A DNA stretch of 64,000 nt. Origin: Mimachlamys varia (taxonomy: Eukaryota; Mollusca; Bivalvia; Pectinida; Pectinidae). Below are positions 36,459-50,115 of the stretch, one piece after another. Positions within the stretch are counted from its first letter, which is position 1, and every line of letters begins with the position of its first letter. Made by a program: the position numbers and the translations under genes. The notes beneath the pieces were generated by a model that ran no database searches, was not told the origin of the DNA, and worked only from the letters and a program-made list of their open reading frames with translations. The DNA lies in NCBI GenBank assembly GCA_947623455.1, contig OX392534.1, forward strand, positions 31,122,926 to 31,186,925, read 5' to 3'.

Positions 36459-36465
36459 CTGAAAT

Positions 36466-38261
36466 GTTATAATGTGCAAAATCTCTTGAAATCGTCCACG
36501 GAAAATTATACAAATATCATGGGAGGAATGAGCAAATACTAAGGTAATTCTCTATACTACATGTATGTGATTTTTTTTTTTTTTTATAAATTCCAACGAA
36601 AAATAATGTCATAAAAATCCGAGACGTACGCGATAGATCATATACATCTAAAAAATCATTGAAAAACTTGTCAAAATGCAAGAAATATATTATGTGTCCT
36701 AGACGTCCCTGGTCCTAGAGAGAATATTATTGAACACAACTGTGTAACAGGAAGCGCCCAGTATCTTGAAATGGACACAGTGTAGATTAAATGTATTTAG
36801 GAGGCCAAAAGGGAGAGCGCGTAAATGTTACCTCACAAATCGAACTCTTGTTCCGTGTTCTCGGACGATGGAAGGGGTCCGCATATTGTTAGGACAGGTT
36901 GCCAAGATATTGTCATTTCAAGATATTCTGTGCATACAACCTGGTTAGGTAGCTTGAATATTGTTTAACAGTAACATTAAACGTTAGAAATAAATGTTTG
37001 ATTTCACGAATTAAATGCGTTTTTATTTTGTGAATCTCGTTTCAAATATTTCCCTAATGAGGCCTCAAAATATCATGTTAGTTAATGGTCGAACCCCAAA
37101 TGATGTACCGTGTGCAAATCGTAGATGATCACCGCGCGTTAAAGAAGCTAGGTTGAGGTTGAGGTGCAGGGAGAGAAGGGAGAGGTAAAATATAACATGG
37201 AAGGAAAACATGTTCTTCTTTTGTGTGTTTTGTTTCCAAATATGCCATTTATGCTAAATGCGCTGTTATTGTGCCCTGACATTTATGTTAGAACAAAAAT
37301 TCGCACACATTTGAACGGGGTTTGAACACACCACATGTTAGGTAGGCCTACCGCGTGGTTTCGGGCCTCCACATACGGTCTTGCTGGGTCCGATTCTCGC
37401 ATCGATTAACTTAATTGCAATCTTCTATTACCGATATCCTCAATTCATATGCTTAATATTCAAACAAGACGAAAGATGTTTATTATAAAAGAAGGTTACA
37501 ATGTTGAAAACTGGCTTGAACAGCTACCATATATTTAGAAATTCGGTCACGGCGGAAGTTACCGGAACTCTCTAGGTTTATTAAGTAATCCTTGTGGTGT
37601 TCCGAGAGGTTACCTCGTGTTACGATTACAACGTCGGGTGAAACTTTCAAGCAAAATACCATATAATAATATGATGATAAAATTATCGACGTACACAAGA
37701 GGACATAGCAAAAATTCGTTCCATTTCTTGGCATTAGATATTTTTTTCCGGATCACTATCGTTGGTTTTCATTTTTTTCGAGATTTCACGCGAGGAACCA
37801 ATAATATGCTGGTGTGGATGGTTTTCCTGACGCACAAATACCTGCATTTTAACTCCTAAAATTGTCAAAGGACTCCCAAAATTGACAAATTTTTGCTATA
37901 TATTATTTATTATGGGAGTCCCAGGCTTCCTAAATTTATTAAATTTGAGGGTCCCAGGAAAAAGCCTGGGATTGATGAATAAACAATTTCGGTCAGATCA
38001 GATACGTAAATGAACACTTTCTTTATAACGTCTCCGTTTAGATGCAATTGAAACGTTTGTGCATTCTTATTCAACTAATTGTTAAAATTGCGTTATGTGA
38101 AAGGAAATCGCAGCAAGTTCTTCAGTAGAGATAAGTATATAAGTGCCATTATGTGCAACCTGAAGAATGAAAATAAGCCCCAAAATACTTAATTTTAGTA
38201 TTTGTATTAGAAATCGGTTTGGGTGTCAAAGAACAAGATTGACACACTGACTCTTGGCCCT
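36466..38261. other. Intergenic, no gene recognised
   Basis: A CGAGACGTAC...AGACGTCCCTG pair near 36,620-36,711 may be a decayed relative of the CAGGGACGTA elements. A short B-box-like GGTCCGATTCTCG lies near 37,388, but no tRNA fold accompanies it. Near 37,915-37,970 the words GGGAGTCCCAGGCTT and AAGCCTGGGATT form an inverted pair. Confidence 0.4.
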
Positions 38262-38720
38262 GCAACTTGAGGAGCGGAAGCAGTAATGTACCTAAACCAT
38301 GGAATTAGATTGGGCATCTTAAGTCTGTACCTAAACATATAGGTGGAATCACTATTTTTAATTTTTTAGTATATAATGTAGTTCTATCTTTACTGCAGTG
38401 AGTGTTCCTGCTGGTTCGATTTCATGTATGGAAAAGCTAAAAAAAAGTCTTTAAGTCATGATTTTATCAAGTGCTTCAATAGTACTGATATGTCTCAAAA
38501 TCACAGGGAAATGGTAAACTCGCATTGGGGAGGCAACTAGTACTCAGCCTTGCGACTTGAGGAGCGGAAACAGTAATTATTAATATAAACATTAGTTATC
38601 ACTATTTTTAGTTTGTCTCTACAATGCTGTTTATGGCTACAATAATACTGATGTCTCGTAATCGAGGGGAAAATAGTAAAGTCACATTGGGAAGGGTGAT
38701 AGATTTCTGTACATTTGGAT
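38262..38720. repeat. Diverged ~287-bp tandem duplication
   Basis: ACTTGAGGAGCGGAAGCAGTAAT (shortened: GAGGAGCGGAA) near 38,270 recurs near 38,557. Downstream words GATATGTCTCAAAATC versus GATGTCTCGTAATC and CGCATTGGGGAGG versus CACATTGGGAAGG follow in the same order. A 99-codon minus frame across it is not supported as a gene. Confidence 0.6.
38297..38328. mobile_element. Diverged 32-bp member of the CACGGACTTAGAT family
   Basis: CCATGGAATTAGAT and ATCTTAAGTCTGT are recognisable, substituted versions of the family arms. They are flanked by exact 7-bp ACCTAAA duplications (38,290-38,296 and 38,329-38,335; the match extends to TGTACCTAAAC). Confidence 0.6.
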
Positions 38721-39881
38721 AAAAACGAAGGGTCATTGCAACAGACCTTACAATTTAATCCTGCTTGAAAACACAAGATATTGTAAAGTTGATCAAGTCG
38801 TGATCGACAGTAGAGTACTGTACAGCTGTTCATCATAAAGAGTACATATATATGTACTAGAATCAGAAGTTGTCCTGAAAACTTGTCAAGAGCCCTCTGA
38901 CAAACTTGCAGGGATTTTCCTACAGTTTTTAGACAGGGTCAATTGAATTTGGGAACTTTATGCGATATAAGGTTATTAAAATTGGGAAAAGTGTTCCGAA
39001 GTAAAGATAAACCATGTGGTACAATTTTCCTGCTGTAAATCAGCCAAGATGTCGCAAATCGTATGCTGTAAAACGTCGTGACACTATACTATACGAAAAT
39101 GAAAAACAACATACTCGAAGAATATCCCTAAGCCGGCATAGCAGAGATCTGTTTTGATTGTTTTTCGATGATTTAGAACATTAACTGATCAAATTAACAA
39201 ATTGGAGTGTAGCTCAGACATGATTATATCTCCAGCTAATTAACAGAATTCAGCTATTTTTCATCTTTCAATTAAGAAATATCAAAGTCATATATTGACT
39301 GGAAATATACAAATAATATACCTGTATGGGTTCCCAATCTTTTCTGAAAATTTAAGCTATTTTTGCTGTGGTGCAAAATCATGCTTGGTAGCTTCACTGT
39401 CTTTCAGTTTCCAGGATATTAAAATTGACACAATACACATCTATTCTAAAATATTTCCCCATTAAATTTAAGAAAAACAGTTTAAAAAAATTCAATCTCT
39501 AGGAATATGTTATTTGGTACCTCTGTATGCAACTAATGTATATAATACAGACAGTGTGTAGACCTCTGAATGAATATATAGGTTAAGGGGAGATAATTGT
39601 AATGATTATAAATTGCCTGCAGAAAGAGATAGTTTTGCAATATTTTCAATAAAACTGGGAAGATGTAGTTTAAAAAGAACTTGTTTTCTTTTCATTGTTT
39701 CAAATTTATTTAAGTTTTGCAAAAGTTTATGAATTTAAGGCTATTTTCCTTAGCTACACCATACTTATACATTCTTTCAATATGTCGAGAGAAAATATCA
39801 TGATGATCATACATGCATTGAATTCATGAATTTGTCCTGTTTTTGTATTCAACAGTTGTGTAGAGTAAGGGAGATCAGATA

Positions 39882-42839
39882 ATGAGTGGACAAAGCTGTT
39901 ACAACTGTGGCAAGTCTGGCCACTACGCCAGGGAGTGCAGTGTTGGGGACCGCCGTGGTGGTGGTGGTGGTGGTGGTGGCCGCGGAGGCAGAAGTGGAGG
40001 TAGATCATCCAGTACATCATAATTTGAGTAGTTGACCTCAGTTAGAGAATCGGATGTTTACACGAGTGTCAACAGAATATTTTCATCAACATCAAAATGA
40101 AAATTATGAGGAATTAAATAAATCATTAATTGATGAATAAGAGATTTGACTTCTCCAGGTGAATATATATCCTGGAAAAGCTGCCTTTTTATGCTTATTC
40201 TTTTTGTGCAAAAGATTATGTCTAGATGAAAATGCTAGGAAGTGTTTTGTTTGAATATTTTTTGTGATAAATATCTTGTTTTTGTTTCAGCAACTTGTTT
40301 CATTTATCATATGCTACATTTCTTTACAGAGAAGTAGATCTAGAACTGCTTGTTGAATATGATTGTTTAAAATGCATTGTTTTTGATCATTGGAATTTTA
40401 ACTACTAAATTGGAAGCCACTCACCATGGGTGTAAAATTCCTCTACCCTAAGGCATGGTGCTGTCCTGAGTGATAAGGGCTGTACAAGTTTCAAAATCTT
40501 GGAAAGTAGTTCTGTATGAAAACAATACCATATTGCATTTGTCAGCTTTCAGATTTTTATAATGGGCTAGTGTCTACGAGCCTGAGACTAATAACATGAA
40601 TTTTTTTAGTAGTTTTACACCCTGCTTATTTAGCCTGCTACCTCTCAGTCTGGATTATGGAAATTTTAATCAACAAGCCCCTCAGCGTTTTAATAGTCGT
40701 ATCTTTTTCAGCAAGATAATTTCATATAGTTGATCTTAATTAAAATGTCTAGGACTTGTAGCCTTGTAATATGTTGCATACTAGTTTTAGCAAGGTGGAA
40801 TGTCTAAACTAAATAGTTCCAATGACCAGATGATCACATGTTGACTGATGATGCACACATTGAAAAGTTCTCTTAATTTGGAGGATTTCATTTGCATAGG
40901 ACAGGACAAATGCTTGTATCCATTGTCTATGATGCTTTTTTTTTTTAAACAGTACTGGTTAACATAACTTGGTTAACATAACTTATTTGTTTATTTGATA
41001 TTAGTGAAGTGTTACAAGTGCAATCGATTTGGCCATATGGTTCGAGATTGTCGGGATGAAAAACAACCTCGCTGCTACAACTGTAATGGAATGGGTCATA
41101 TTGCAGAAGATTGTACCCAGGACAGAGTAAGGGGTGCGTGTCCCTTTATGGCGTCAGGGTCTACTTCTTTTTAAATAGATTTTTGATAAAGTAATTGTTT
41201 TTTTGCAATAAATCTAGGCTTTGATAGATAAAATTGTTAACTTTTTTTTTTATAATGTATATTAGAAGTTGGATCTGAGGTGGTAGGGACTAATCTAAAA
41301 GATATTTTTTCTATCGGTATACATTACTATTATATTTCACTGTATTTTCAAATTTCACCCATCTTCCTTAAAAATCATAGTGTGAGAACGGAAAGTATAG
41401 ACTTAATTCCTGATCATAATTGTATCTAAGTGCTCACAGATTATGAACAAAAATAAAATTGAAGGAGCATTGCTGCTATATTATTGCCAGCTATTTAGAT
41501 AAAAGGCAGTGTTTTCTGTTTTGTATAATGTGGCCTATTCTACTCCCTATATTTGAACTTTAAAATGGGGCCCCCCCCCCCCCCCTGTACCAAACCCTAG
41601 TATAAACACCTGCCAAAAACCCTGATCGTACTTGCAATCAAATTTCTACTGTAAATAGAATGTTTCTTGTTTTTGCGTCAATTGTAAAAATGACCTAATT
41701 ATAGTTGATGGCTGTCGACGACCAGATAGGAACAGATGTCAGACGAGATAAATAGCATTGTGTTTTTTTGTTTTTTTCCTCTTTAATGAAATTTTTGAAA
41801 AACTCTTTTGTTTCAGGTAATTGCTACAACTGTGGCAAGCCTGGTCATATGAGTCGGGACTGCCAAGAAGCTGCTCAAGAGAAAAGTTGTTATGGCTGTG
41901 GTGCTCCTGGCCACATTGCCAAGGATTGCCCCAACCAAAGTTCTGGAGGTGGCGGTGGACGTCGTGGGGGTGGCGGCGGCGGCGGCGGCGGTGGTGGCGG
42001 CTGCTACACATGTGGTGGTCCCCACTTTGCAAGAGATTGCCCCGATGGCCAACAACAACAACGTCGTGGTGGTGGAGACCAAAAATGTTACAAGTAAGCT
42101 TTATAGAGTCTATGATATTTGCTCATCTATAGAGGATTAATGCAGAGGTAGAAAGTTTCAACCCTTTTTAGAAATAATTTATGCACCCATACTTTTTACC
42201 ACCGAACAATACATTATAAAATATTGGTGCTTCCTTAGATGCAACAGCCGAAACTTTGTCACTCGGGAACATCAAAAAATCAGAAAAAGAAAACCTTTTT
42301 ATGCCCGCCATGAATGGAAGGAGCATTTAATCTTTTCCTTGGCCATTATTCTGTTGTTACATTTCTGCTCATTTACACCTAAGGATAAATATTAAACTGT
42401 TATTTAGTAGATGATTTTATGATGTAGGTCGGGTATTGATTCGGTAAAAAAAAAATTCAAGGGGTCAAGTCTGCTTGCTGACCCAAAATGCAGTGGCATA
42501 AGAGCCATCAAAATTGTTCAAGTGAATGACCTTTATCCATTTTCAATGGTGCAGGAAATAGTTGTAAAACTTGAGCTTACCCTAAAGATTATGGGCAGAG
42601 GCAAGCTGGGATGAAGGCCTACCAAGTTTTTTCAACTGAATGAAATTAAACTTGGGTCATTGTTATTTGTGTCCTTTAACTGGATGCAGCCTGATTAATG
42701 TTCATGCTTCCATTGTTTTAGATGCGGTGAGTGTGGACATTTTGCCAGAGAATGTACCAGTACCAATAACGAACAGAAATGCTACAAGTGTAATGGGATC
42801 GGACACATTGCTCGGGAATGTATTAACAATGAAGACTAG
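39882..42839 (+). CDS. CNBP: CNBP-like CCHC zinc-knuckle protein, complete, four exons
   Basis: CNBP-type proteins bind single-stranded RNA and DNA, often G-rich or quadruplex-forming, and affect translation. Exons: 39882-39999, 41005-41133, 41817-42093, 42722-42839. The CDS is 642 nt (213 aa). Eight CCHC knuckles are visible at residues 6-19 ([14 protein letters not shown]), 42-55, 63-76, 85-98, 107-120, 145-157, 173-186 and 195-208. The sixth, [13 protein letters not shown], has only three residues before His instead of four. Knuckle 1 is followed by an RG/Gly linker ([17 protein letters not shown]), and 12 Gly precede knuckle 6. Exon 2's donor must be G|GTGCGT at 41,133/41,134, because the nearby GTAAGG would break the frame. 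Intron 1 retention gives a 46-residue one-knuckle protein ending at 40,021. A 3' splice site at 39,855 implies an upstream non-coding exon. Yeast Gis2-type and other CCHC proteins are alternatives. Confidence 0.93.
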
Positions 42840-45800
42840 GAAGGGCCTTCCAGCCTGAGGTCAGGAGCTCACAAATAACACAAGTTGTGATGACATCATG
42901 GACAATGTAATAGTTGTAACATCTTGTTTGTTACATTTGATTACAGCATCTGTAGAAGCTGTGTGTGAACCTCCCTTGTTTTTTTTGTATGTTATATGGT
43001 GTACTACAACCATAACCTATTTCCATTTTTAATTTCTTTTGGAGAAGTCATTAGTATTCATTTTTGCCTGTCCATTGATTCTTAGCTTCTGTTAAAATGT
43101 AATGGGGAATAGATACTCTGAGATTTATATATAACGACTATTTGCAAGGTATACAGAGAAACAACTTGTGCATACTTTTTTGGTAGGGGTGGTATGGGAA
43201 ATTAGAAAGAACTTAAATATTATGTTTTTGACAAGGGAGGCCATACAAAAAGGTGACAGTTGTATACTTTACTGTCGGTTTCTTTTTTGTGAAGAGTTGA
43301 TTACTATTATGTATTTTGAATAAGCATCAGCACCTCAACACTGGATAAAAATGTATCGTCTGCATCAAATCCATTAAGTAACTCCAGATTAAATTTAGGT
43401 TTTAGTTCAGAAAATGAAAATGTAATTAACAATACAAAGATGATATAACTTTATCAATACCCTCAATGGGTTTTCAAATATTAGGTGGAGACATGGTTGG
43501 GTTGTGGACTATCAACTTTATGCCCAGTAAGCTTGGAATCAGCTACCAATGTTTATTTAGTTGAGTTGAAAATCTTACACTTGTTGCAAAGTGGTTTTGC
43601 TACGGACTGGTACTTCGCTTGGTTTGTTGTATTAGGGTTTCGATGGACCACCAATAGGCCAGGTCCACCAAGTGTTAGATGCTTATTCATTACCTGTACA
43701 TAGATGTATGTATTGTGTTTTTGTAAACTCCGAGTCGTGGTGAGGTAGGGCACGTCGGTCCAGATTCATCATTTATCAATAGTTGCATCACATTTTAAAA
43801 ATTTTCGGACTTTTCAACTCTCATATCTATCAACTAAATCTGAGAGTTGACGAGTTTGATTGTTGAGCCATAGTGAATTCACTGGAAATTGAGGTAAATT
43901 TGCAGTGAAAATACATTCGGGTATTGAAGGTGAAGTGTACATCTTGTGACCATTCTTCATGTATATTGTTCATTTTAGGATGATGGTGAGAGATGCATGA
44001 TCAATGGATACAAATATGTTGTTTTCTTTAAGGAAGGATTATAAGAGCTGTATTGAGTTCCATACTAAACAGCTTAAATTTATGATATCAAGAGCAAGAA
44101 ATTTGAGTTAATATTGAAGTTGTGAAGAGAATTTTGTTTGCTGTTGTCAAGTTGAGTTAAAAGAGGAGGTATTGGCCATTTGTGGCCAATAAGCGATCTT
44201 AATTGGGCGATTTGGAGATGCTATAAATTAGCTGATATTCAAAGGAAAAGTTTAATCCAATGTAATGTTTAATATTACTAGTTGTAAGTTTTTCCAAAAT
44301 GGAAAACTAAAACATGTAAAAAAAATTGATTTCATAAAATATGAAATAGAAATATTGAAAAAAATTGGTTGTAGTGCAATAAGTGAGTTTTCCCACAAGT
44401 GTTCATTCTTGTGGGGAAACTGATGCATGATCCATTCAACTGTTTGCACTGTGTGTAAGCATCTACATATCTTGAAGATGTTTTGTGGAGAAAAAAGTTG
44501 ATAATGTTTGAACCTATTGTCTGGAGGTCAGAAGTAGTAGTCATGCTTCTCAGCTGACATCAAAGTTTAGATGGATAAATATTTTTATACCTTTGTTAGG
44601 CAGATTTGATTTCGCCATTGTGTGTGAAATAACAATTTTAAGACTTTTAAAATATTCAATTATACAATGGAGCCTTTCACCAAACAAAATTAAATGGTAC
44701 ACTTGGTTCTTAAACAAGAATATATATGCCTTTCATGGTGACAGTTATTTCTACTGCCTGATGTCTTGCAATCGTTTAGGAAAACGCAACGGTTTGTAGT
44801 GGCCATTACATTTGCTTGGTGGAAGGGCTTCCGTGCTGGTGATGTTGATGGTGGGGTCAGGAGGAGATGGTGTCAAAATAGAAGAGGATAAGACACTTTC
44901 TCTGCATTACCGAGTCCAGTTGGTTCTCTTGTAGTAACCCATTAGTATTTGATGATGATATTTTAAAATTGAGTACAGCGGTCGTTGGTAAGATGACATG
45001 TCATCATTTGTTGATTTTCAAAGAACCACCTGGACTCCAAATTGTCCGGTGTATTTAGACTTGTCAGAGAATGTGTTTTGTATCCTCTGCTATAGTCTAC
45101 AGGTCCTAGGAGGTTGGAAGTTGGTGAAGAGGAGGTGGTGTTCACATTCTCTCTAAGGCAGCTTATTTTTCAAGTTGGAGGAGTGAGGAGTTTATATAGT
45201 TTATCAAATTATATTACTAAGAAAATGTTTGATCAGCCCAAGCCTGGCTTGTGTTAAAGCTTCATTTTGGAGATGATCAGTTTTGCAATATTTCATAATT
45301 TTGTAGAAATGACGTAGGAGAGAACACTTGCACATTTGGGCATCTTTACTTTGTTGTTTATAAATTGTATTGCCTGTAATACTGCTTCAGATTTAAAATT
45401 GTCTGATTTTCAAAGTGCAACTCATTCACCCCGAAAAGACAATTGAACTAATCCAAATTCATTTTGGAATAGGTCATTTGAAAATTTCGGGGTAAATGAG
45501 TTTTTAAAAACTCTTTGGAAGTGTACTTTCTTCTACACAATTATGAGATATTGCATTTACTGAACGATCAAAAGTCCACTGCTGCCAAAACTTTGTAATC
45601 TGGATAAAAAGAGCGGGGACTTTCGTGAAGAAAAAAATCAGCATTATGAACTTGGGTTCCCAAAATCATTCCAAGATGATTTGAAGAGGTCGTGTGTTTT
45701 TTTCAGTTGAAATGCGGCTTTTCATGTCCAGTACATTGTTCTGGAAGCAATGAACTTAAATAATTATGAAAATTTTCCAATAAAACTGATGTACAAGGAG

Positions 45801-48640
45801 GTAAACTTTTGATATTTGTTGTTCATTCATTTTCTAGCCTGTTGTGGGAAGAAGCTTGAGCCATTGTCATGGCACACGTTGGTCATTGTATTAAATTCAA
45901 ACAAACTACTTCAAAGAGCCTAATGGGAAAAAAAGTTCTGAATAACTTTGAAGTGATTCATTACATAACAAGGATATGACAGCAAAATGTAACGTTAATT
46001 ATAAAACAAATATATTGAAAATCAAGGAACTTGCACCAGTCGGAACCAAAATTGACTAGTCATGGGCATAGGACTAGTCACAGACTGTCCTGTACTGGTG
46101 AACATGTGCATCAGCCAATGAAACGATCCTTTCAGAAACCTGAATGTTTGAGTCTTTTCGTCACAACATTTGTGCAAGTTGTGACAAAATGACTTGCTGC
46201 AGATGACCGCCAACTGTCATAAATTTGACAATTCTACTAGGAGTATGAAGTAAAGAGGCTACAAATTTACCAGAACATGAGCTCTTGCGGGAATTTGTCG
46301 GATCTTTATGTATATGGAGTGAGAATAATTATCTACATGATGGTGGACTTTTCAAATCACCATTTGTCCTTAAACAATTTTGTTACTGATATTTCTTGAG
46401 AAGTGCTGGATGGACCATTCTCAAATTTTATATGTGGGTCCCTAGTTGTACATTGTCAATTTTTTGGTGGCTCTGAAACAATATGACCTGACAGGCAGCC
46501 ATCTTGAATTTTGAGTTATAGTTTGTTAATGCCATTTCTAGAAAAATGTTGAAGGTTCCCCTAGTTGCACATGGTCTACTTTTCAGACTGGTCAGAAAAA
46601 CAAAATGCCCATCTTATACTTTTAGCCATGGATGGTGGGCTATTCAAATTGTCCGTCCTTGAACAATTCTTGTTAAAATTATGTCTCGAGAAGTACTGGA
46701 TGGATCATTCTCAAATTTCACATGTAGGTCCTTAGTTGTCCACAGTCAATTTTCGGACAGATTCGTTGAACAATATGGCCGACAGTTGGCCATCTTGGAT
46801 TTATGAAGAAAAGTTAGTTATTGCCTTTTTTTGAGAAGTACTTGATGGATCATTATCAAATTTCATATGTAGGTTCTCCTTGGTGCCTGGTTTTGCATGG
46901 TACATTTTTGGAAAGACCAAAAAAACGATATGGTCGGCATTCGGCATGTAATGCTTTTATATAGAAACGTTTGACTTGAGCTGGGATCACTGAACTAGAA
47001 ACAATGAGCTAGGAATATTGATGATACCTTGGCCTGTGTAGTTATGTTAATGTGCGGTCGTTTTGATGGTAGAATCTTACCGAGTGTTATGTTATGTGTG
47101 AGTGTTGATGGTAGAATCATACCGAGGGTTGTGATTGGTATATGTATAGGGTAGGAGATACTATGGCAGCCATGTTCTATACTTGTAAAATAAATAACAC
47201 AGCAAACAATATTATGTAACAAAAATGTATTTTACTTAAAGTATCACGTTTTTGGAGCAGCGTCTAGTACAAACCTTAAGAACCGGAGTCGTGTCAGTGG
47301 AGACTCCCTGCCGACTCGGGAGTTCGAGAATTATTTGTATTCCAATATAATTCTACCTCATTCAACCCCAAAGACAAATTTGAACTCAAAGGTTGGGAGA
47401 GTTCATTATAAAATTTCAGGAGTGAATGAGTCAACCCAACTGGACTAAGAGTACTTAATTACTATCTCAGTTGATTAGAGACTATATTATCATGGTCCAG
47501 TGGGCAAGCTCTAATCCAGCATTCATTGGATGTTTCCACTGGGAATACAGTTGTAGTTTGTTTTTAAAAAGTAAGACAATTCCATCAAATTAAAATGTCT
47601 TGGATTTCATTTCTCATGATCAGAAACAATATGTTTTTTCATATCAGCTAGATTTCAGAAGTATACTTTTCTTTCAATATTTGTCTTTTTTTTTTAATAT
47701 AACTTTTTTTGTTTTTGTGTGTGGCTGAAGATTTGACATGGAGCTTATTTTCGGGAATTAACCTTCCAAGTCAAGCAAGAGAATTATAAATGTCCAATGC
47801 ATAAAAAATAGTTGCCATTTCTGATAATGGTACAGGAAGGAATTTGGTATGTCCACTTTAATACTGACAGGGTTCTCTTGACATCATACATTACTTGCAT
47901 AAAATGCAAGGTTTGTAATTACAAAACTATCTTTGCTCCATATATATATATGATAAAAGTTGATAATTAATCGCAAACCAATTCATGGTTTGCTTAACAC
48001 AAAATGAAAAACAGTAAGTGAAATTGTTCAGAAGTTGGATACCTGAGCAAGAAAAGAATTGAAACAGGTATGTTTGCTAAAATACCATTTATCAACAAAA
48101 TGTGTATACCCATGTACATAAATTGCAAACAAGTGGGGAAAAAACATTGGCACAATTTTTATTTGTTCCAAGTTATAAATTTGCAGTGCCATGGATTGAA
48201 ACAAAGTAGACAAAATTACGTCACATGCCTCTGTTAATTACAATATTTATACCAACAGCAACTCATGAGTGTAGACATTGTAGATGGCAGGACTGTTTGA
48301 AGAAGATATCAAAATGAACACAAACATCAGCTATAAACCAAAGCTCTATTGTGGCTATACAGACTTTCATTTCTGATTTCACAACCTGTTCGCGGCAATT
48401 TATTTTTGTGATACATCTGTAAAATATAGCCAGTTAATTGTGAAGTGAGTCGTACCAATCAACGTTCAAGGTGATAAACTTTCCTAAATTTGTTTTGATT
48501 GTGCAATTCGCAGAACTATATGAACTTGCATGTTTAAAGTTTTGTTTATACATCTCAATTCAGCCCAGATTTGTAAATATACAGAATAACAAAAATTTAC
48601 TAGAAAGTACAAATTCATCAATACACTGAACGATTTAGTC
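42840..48640. other. CNBP 3' region and intergenic, no further gene
   Basis: A 3' UTR must begin at 42,840. Possible poly(A) signals on the plus strand are ATTAAA at 43,388 and AATAAA at 45,779 and 47,189, but which is used cannot be told. Near 46,330-46,930 are three diverged copies of a repeat sharing GATGGA(C/T)CATT(C/A)TCAAATTT and TTG(A/G)AC-like words. Two short blocks of GATGGTAGAATC(T/A)TACCGAG recur near 47,070-47,120. Open frames in this span show no domains. Confidence 0.45.
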
Positions 48641-48644
48641 AAGA

Positions 48645-48960
48645 TTTATAAATAAAAATAAAATATAAATATAATATGTTTAAATCAATAAATACACTGA
48701 TCAATTCAGTCAATATCTATAAATACACAGATCAATTCAGTCAAGATCTATAAATACACCGATCAATTCAGTCAAGATTTATAAATACACAGATCAATTT
48801 AGTCAAGATCTATAAATACACGGATCAATTCAGTCAAGATTTATAAATACATGGATCAATTCAGTCAAGATCTATAAATACACCGATCAATTCAGTCAAG
48901 ATTTATAAATACACAGATAAATTCAGTCAAAATCTATAAACAAACAGCAGATCAATGCAG
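48645..48960. repeat. 31-bp tandem array
   Basis: About eight or nine units share ATCAATTCAGTCAAGAT followed by TATAAATACAC. The period is 31 bp. The outer units are diverged. Confidence 0.85.
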
Positions 48961-49309
48961 CCTATTATTTTTATAAAATTGTGATGATCAATTCAGACTA
49001 TATTCATAAATATAATAAAATCAAAAACACCATTATAACATATATAATACCTTATAAAAAATAGATTTGTATCACAGACTAACAGCATCATCACTACTAG
49101 TTTCCACTGCAAGGAATATCACGCTTTATATCACATCCAAATTAATTGCTATCTGAAGTTATTCAAAACTATGTACATTTTTTTTTGCATTTCATAGAAA
49201 TTACATTAAAATATCAACACATTCATTTAAGACAATCAACAAATTAATGGGGAATACATTCATTTACATATATTCTCAAAGGTAATCATGATGGCTTCTC
49301 TGAGAGGCC

Positions 49310-50115
49310 ATTGAAATAATTTCTAGAAGGTCACCAACATCACTTATCAAAGGTCACTAACATCACTTCTCAGAGGTCATCAACATGACTTCTCAGAGGT
49401 CATCAACAAGACTTCTCAGAGGTCATCAATATGACTTCTCAAAGGTCATCAACATGACTTATCAAAGGTTATTAACATGACTTATCAAAGGTCATCAATA
49501 TGACTTATCAAAGGTTATTAACATGACTTATCAAAGGTCATCAATATGACTATCAAAGGTCATCAACATGACTTATCAAAGGTTATTAACATGACTTATC
49601 AAAGGTCATCAATATGACTTATCAAAGGTTATTAACATGACTTATCAAAGGTCATCAATATGACTATCAAAGGTCATCAACATGACTTATCAAAGGTCAT
49701 CAATATGACTTATCAAAGGTCATCAACATGACTTATCAAAGGTCATCAATATGACTATCAAAGGTCATCAACATGACTTATCAAAGGTCATCAACATGAC
49801 TTATCAAAGGTCATCAACACGACTTATCAAAGGTCATCAACATAACTTATCAAAGGTCATCAACATGACTTCTCATAGGTCATCAATATGACTTCTCAAA
49901 GGTCATCAACATGACTTATCAAAGGTTATTAACATGACTTTTCAAAGGTCATCAATATGACTTATCAAAGGTTATTAACATGACTTATCAAAGGTCATCA
50001 ATATGACTATCAAAGGTCATCAATATGACTATCAAAGGTCATCAATATGACTTATCAAAGGTCATCAACATGACTTATCAAAGGTCATCAACATGACTTA
50101 CCAAAGGTTATTAAC
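49310..50115. repeat. 23-bp tandem array
   Basis: About 35 units share CTTATCAAAGGTCATCAA(C/T)A with TGA. Many alternate units read GGTTATTAACATGA, and several have lost two bases (GACTATCAAAGG). Two-unit and larger blocks recur, indicating multi-unit slippage. Confidence 0.93.

Noticed and set aside
37340..37402. Possible tRNA-derived SINE head (B-box-like GGTCCGATTCTCG)
   Set aside because: No matching A box at the right spacing and no cloverleaf.
38537..38836. 99-codon Cys-containing minus frame
   Set aside because: It spans a diverged tandem duplication. There is no signal peptide, domain or splice partner.
41121..41133. GTAAGG as donor of CNBP exon 2
   Set aside because: Splicing there puts exon 3 in the wrong frame and destroys the zinc knuckles. 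The donor seven bases downstream keeps all eight.
39754..42082. Minus-strand and shifted frames rich in His, Thr, Ala or Trp across the CNBP-like exons
   Set aside because: They are shadows of the Gly-rich and CCHC-coding exons in other frames.
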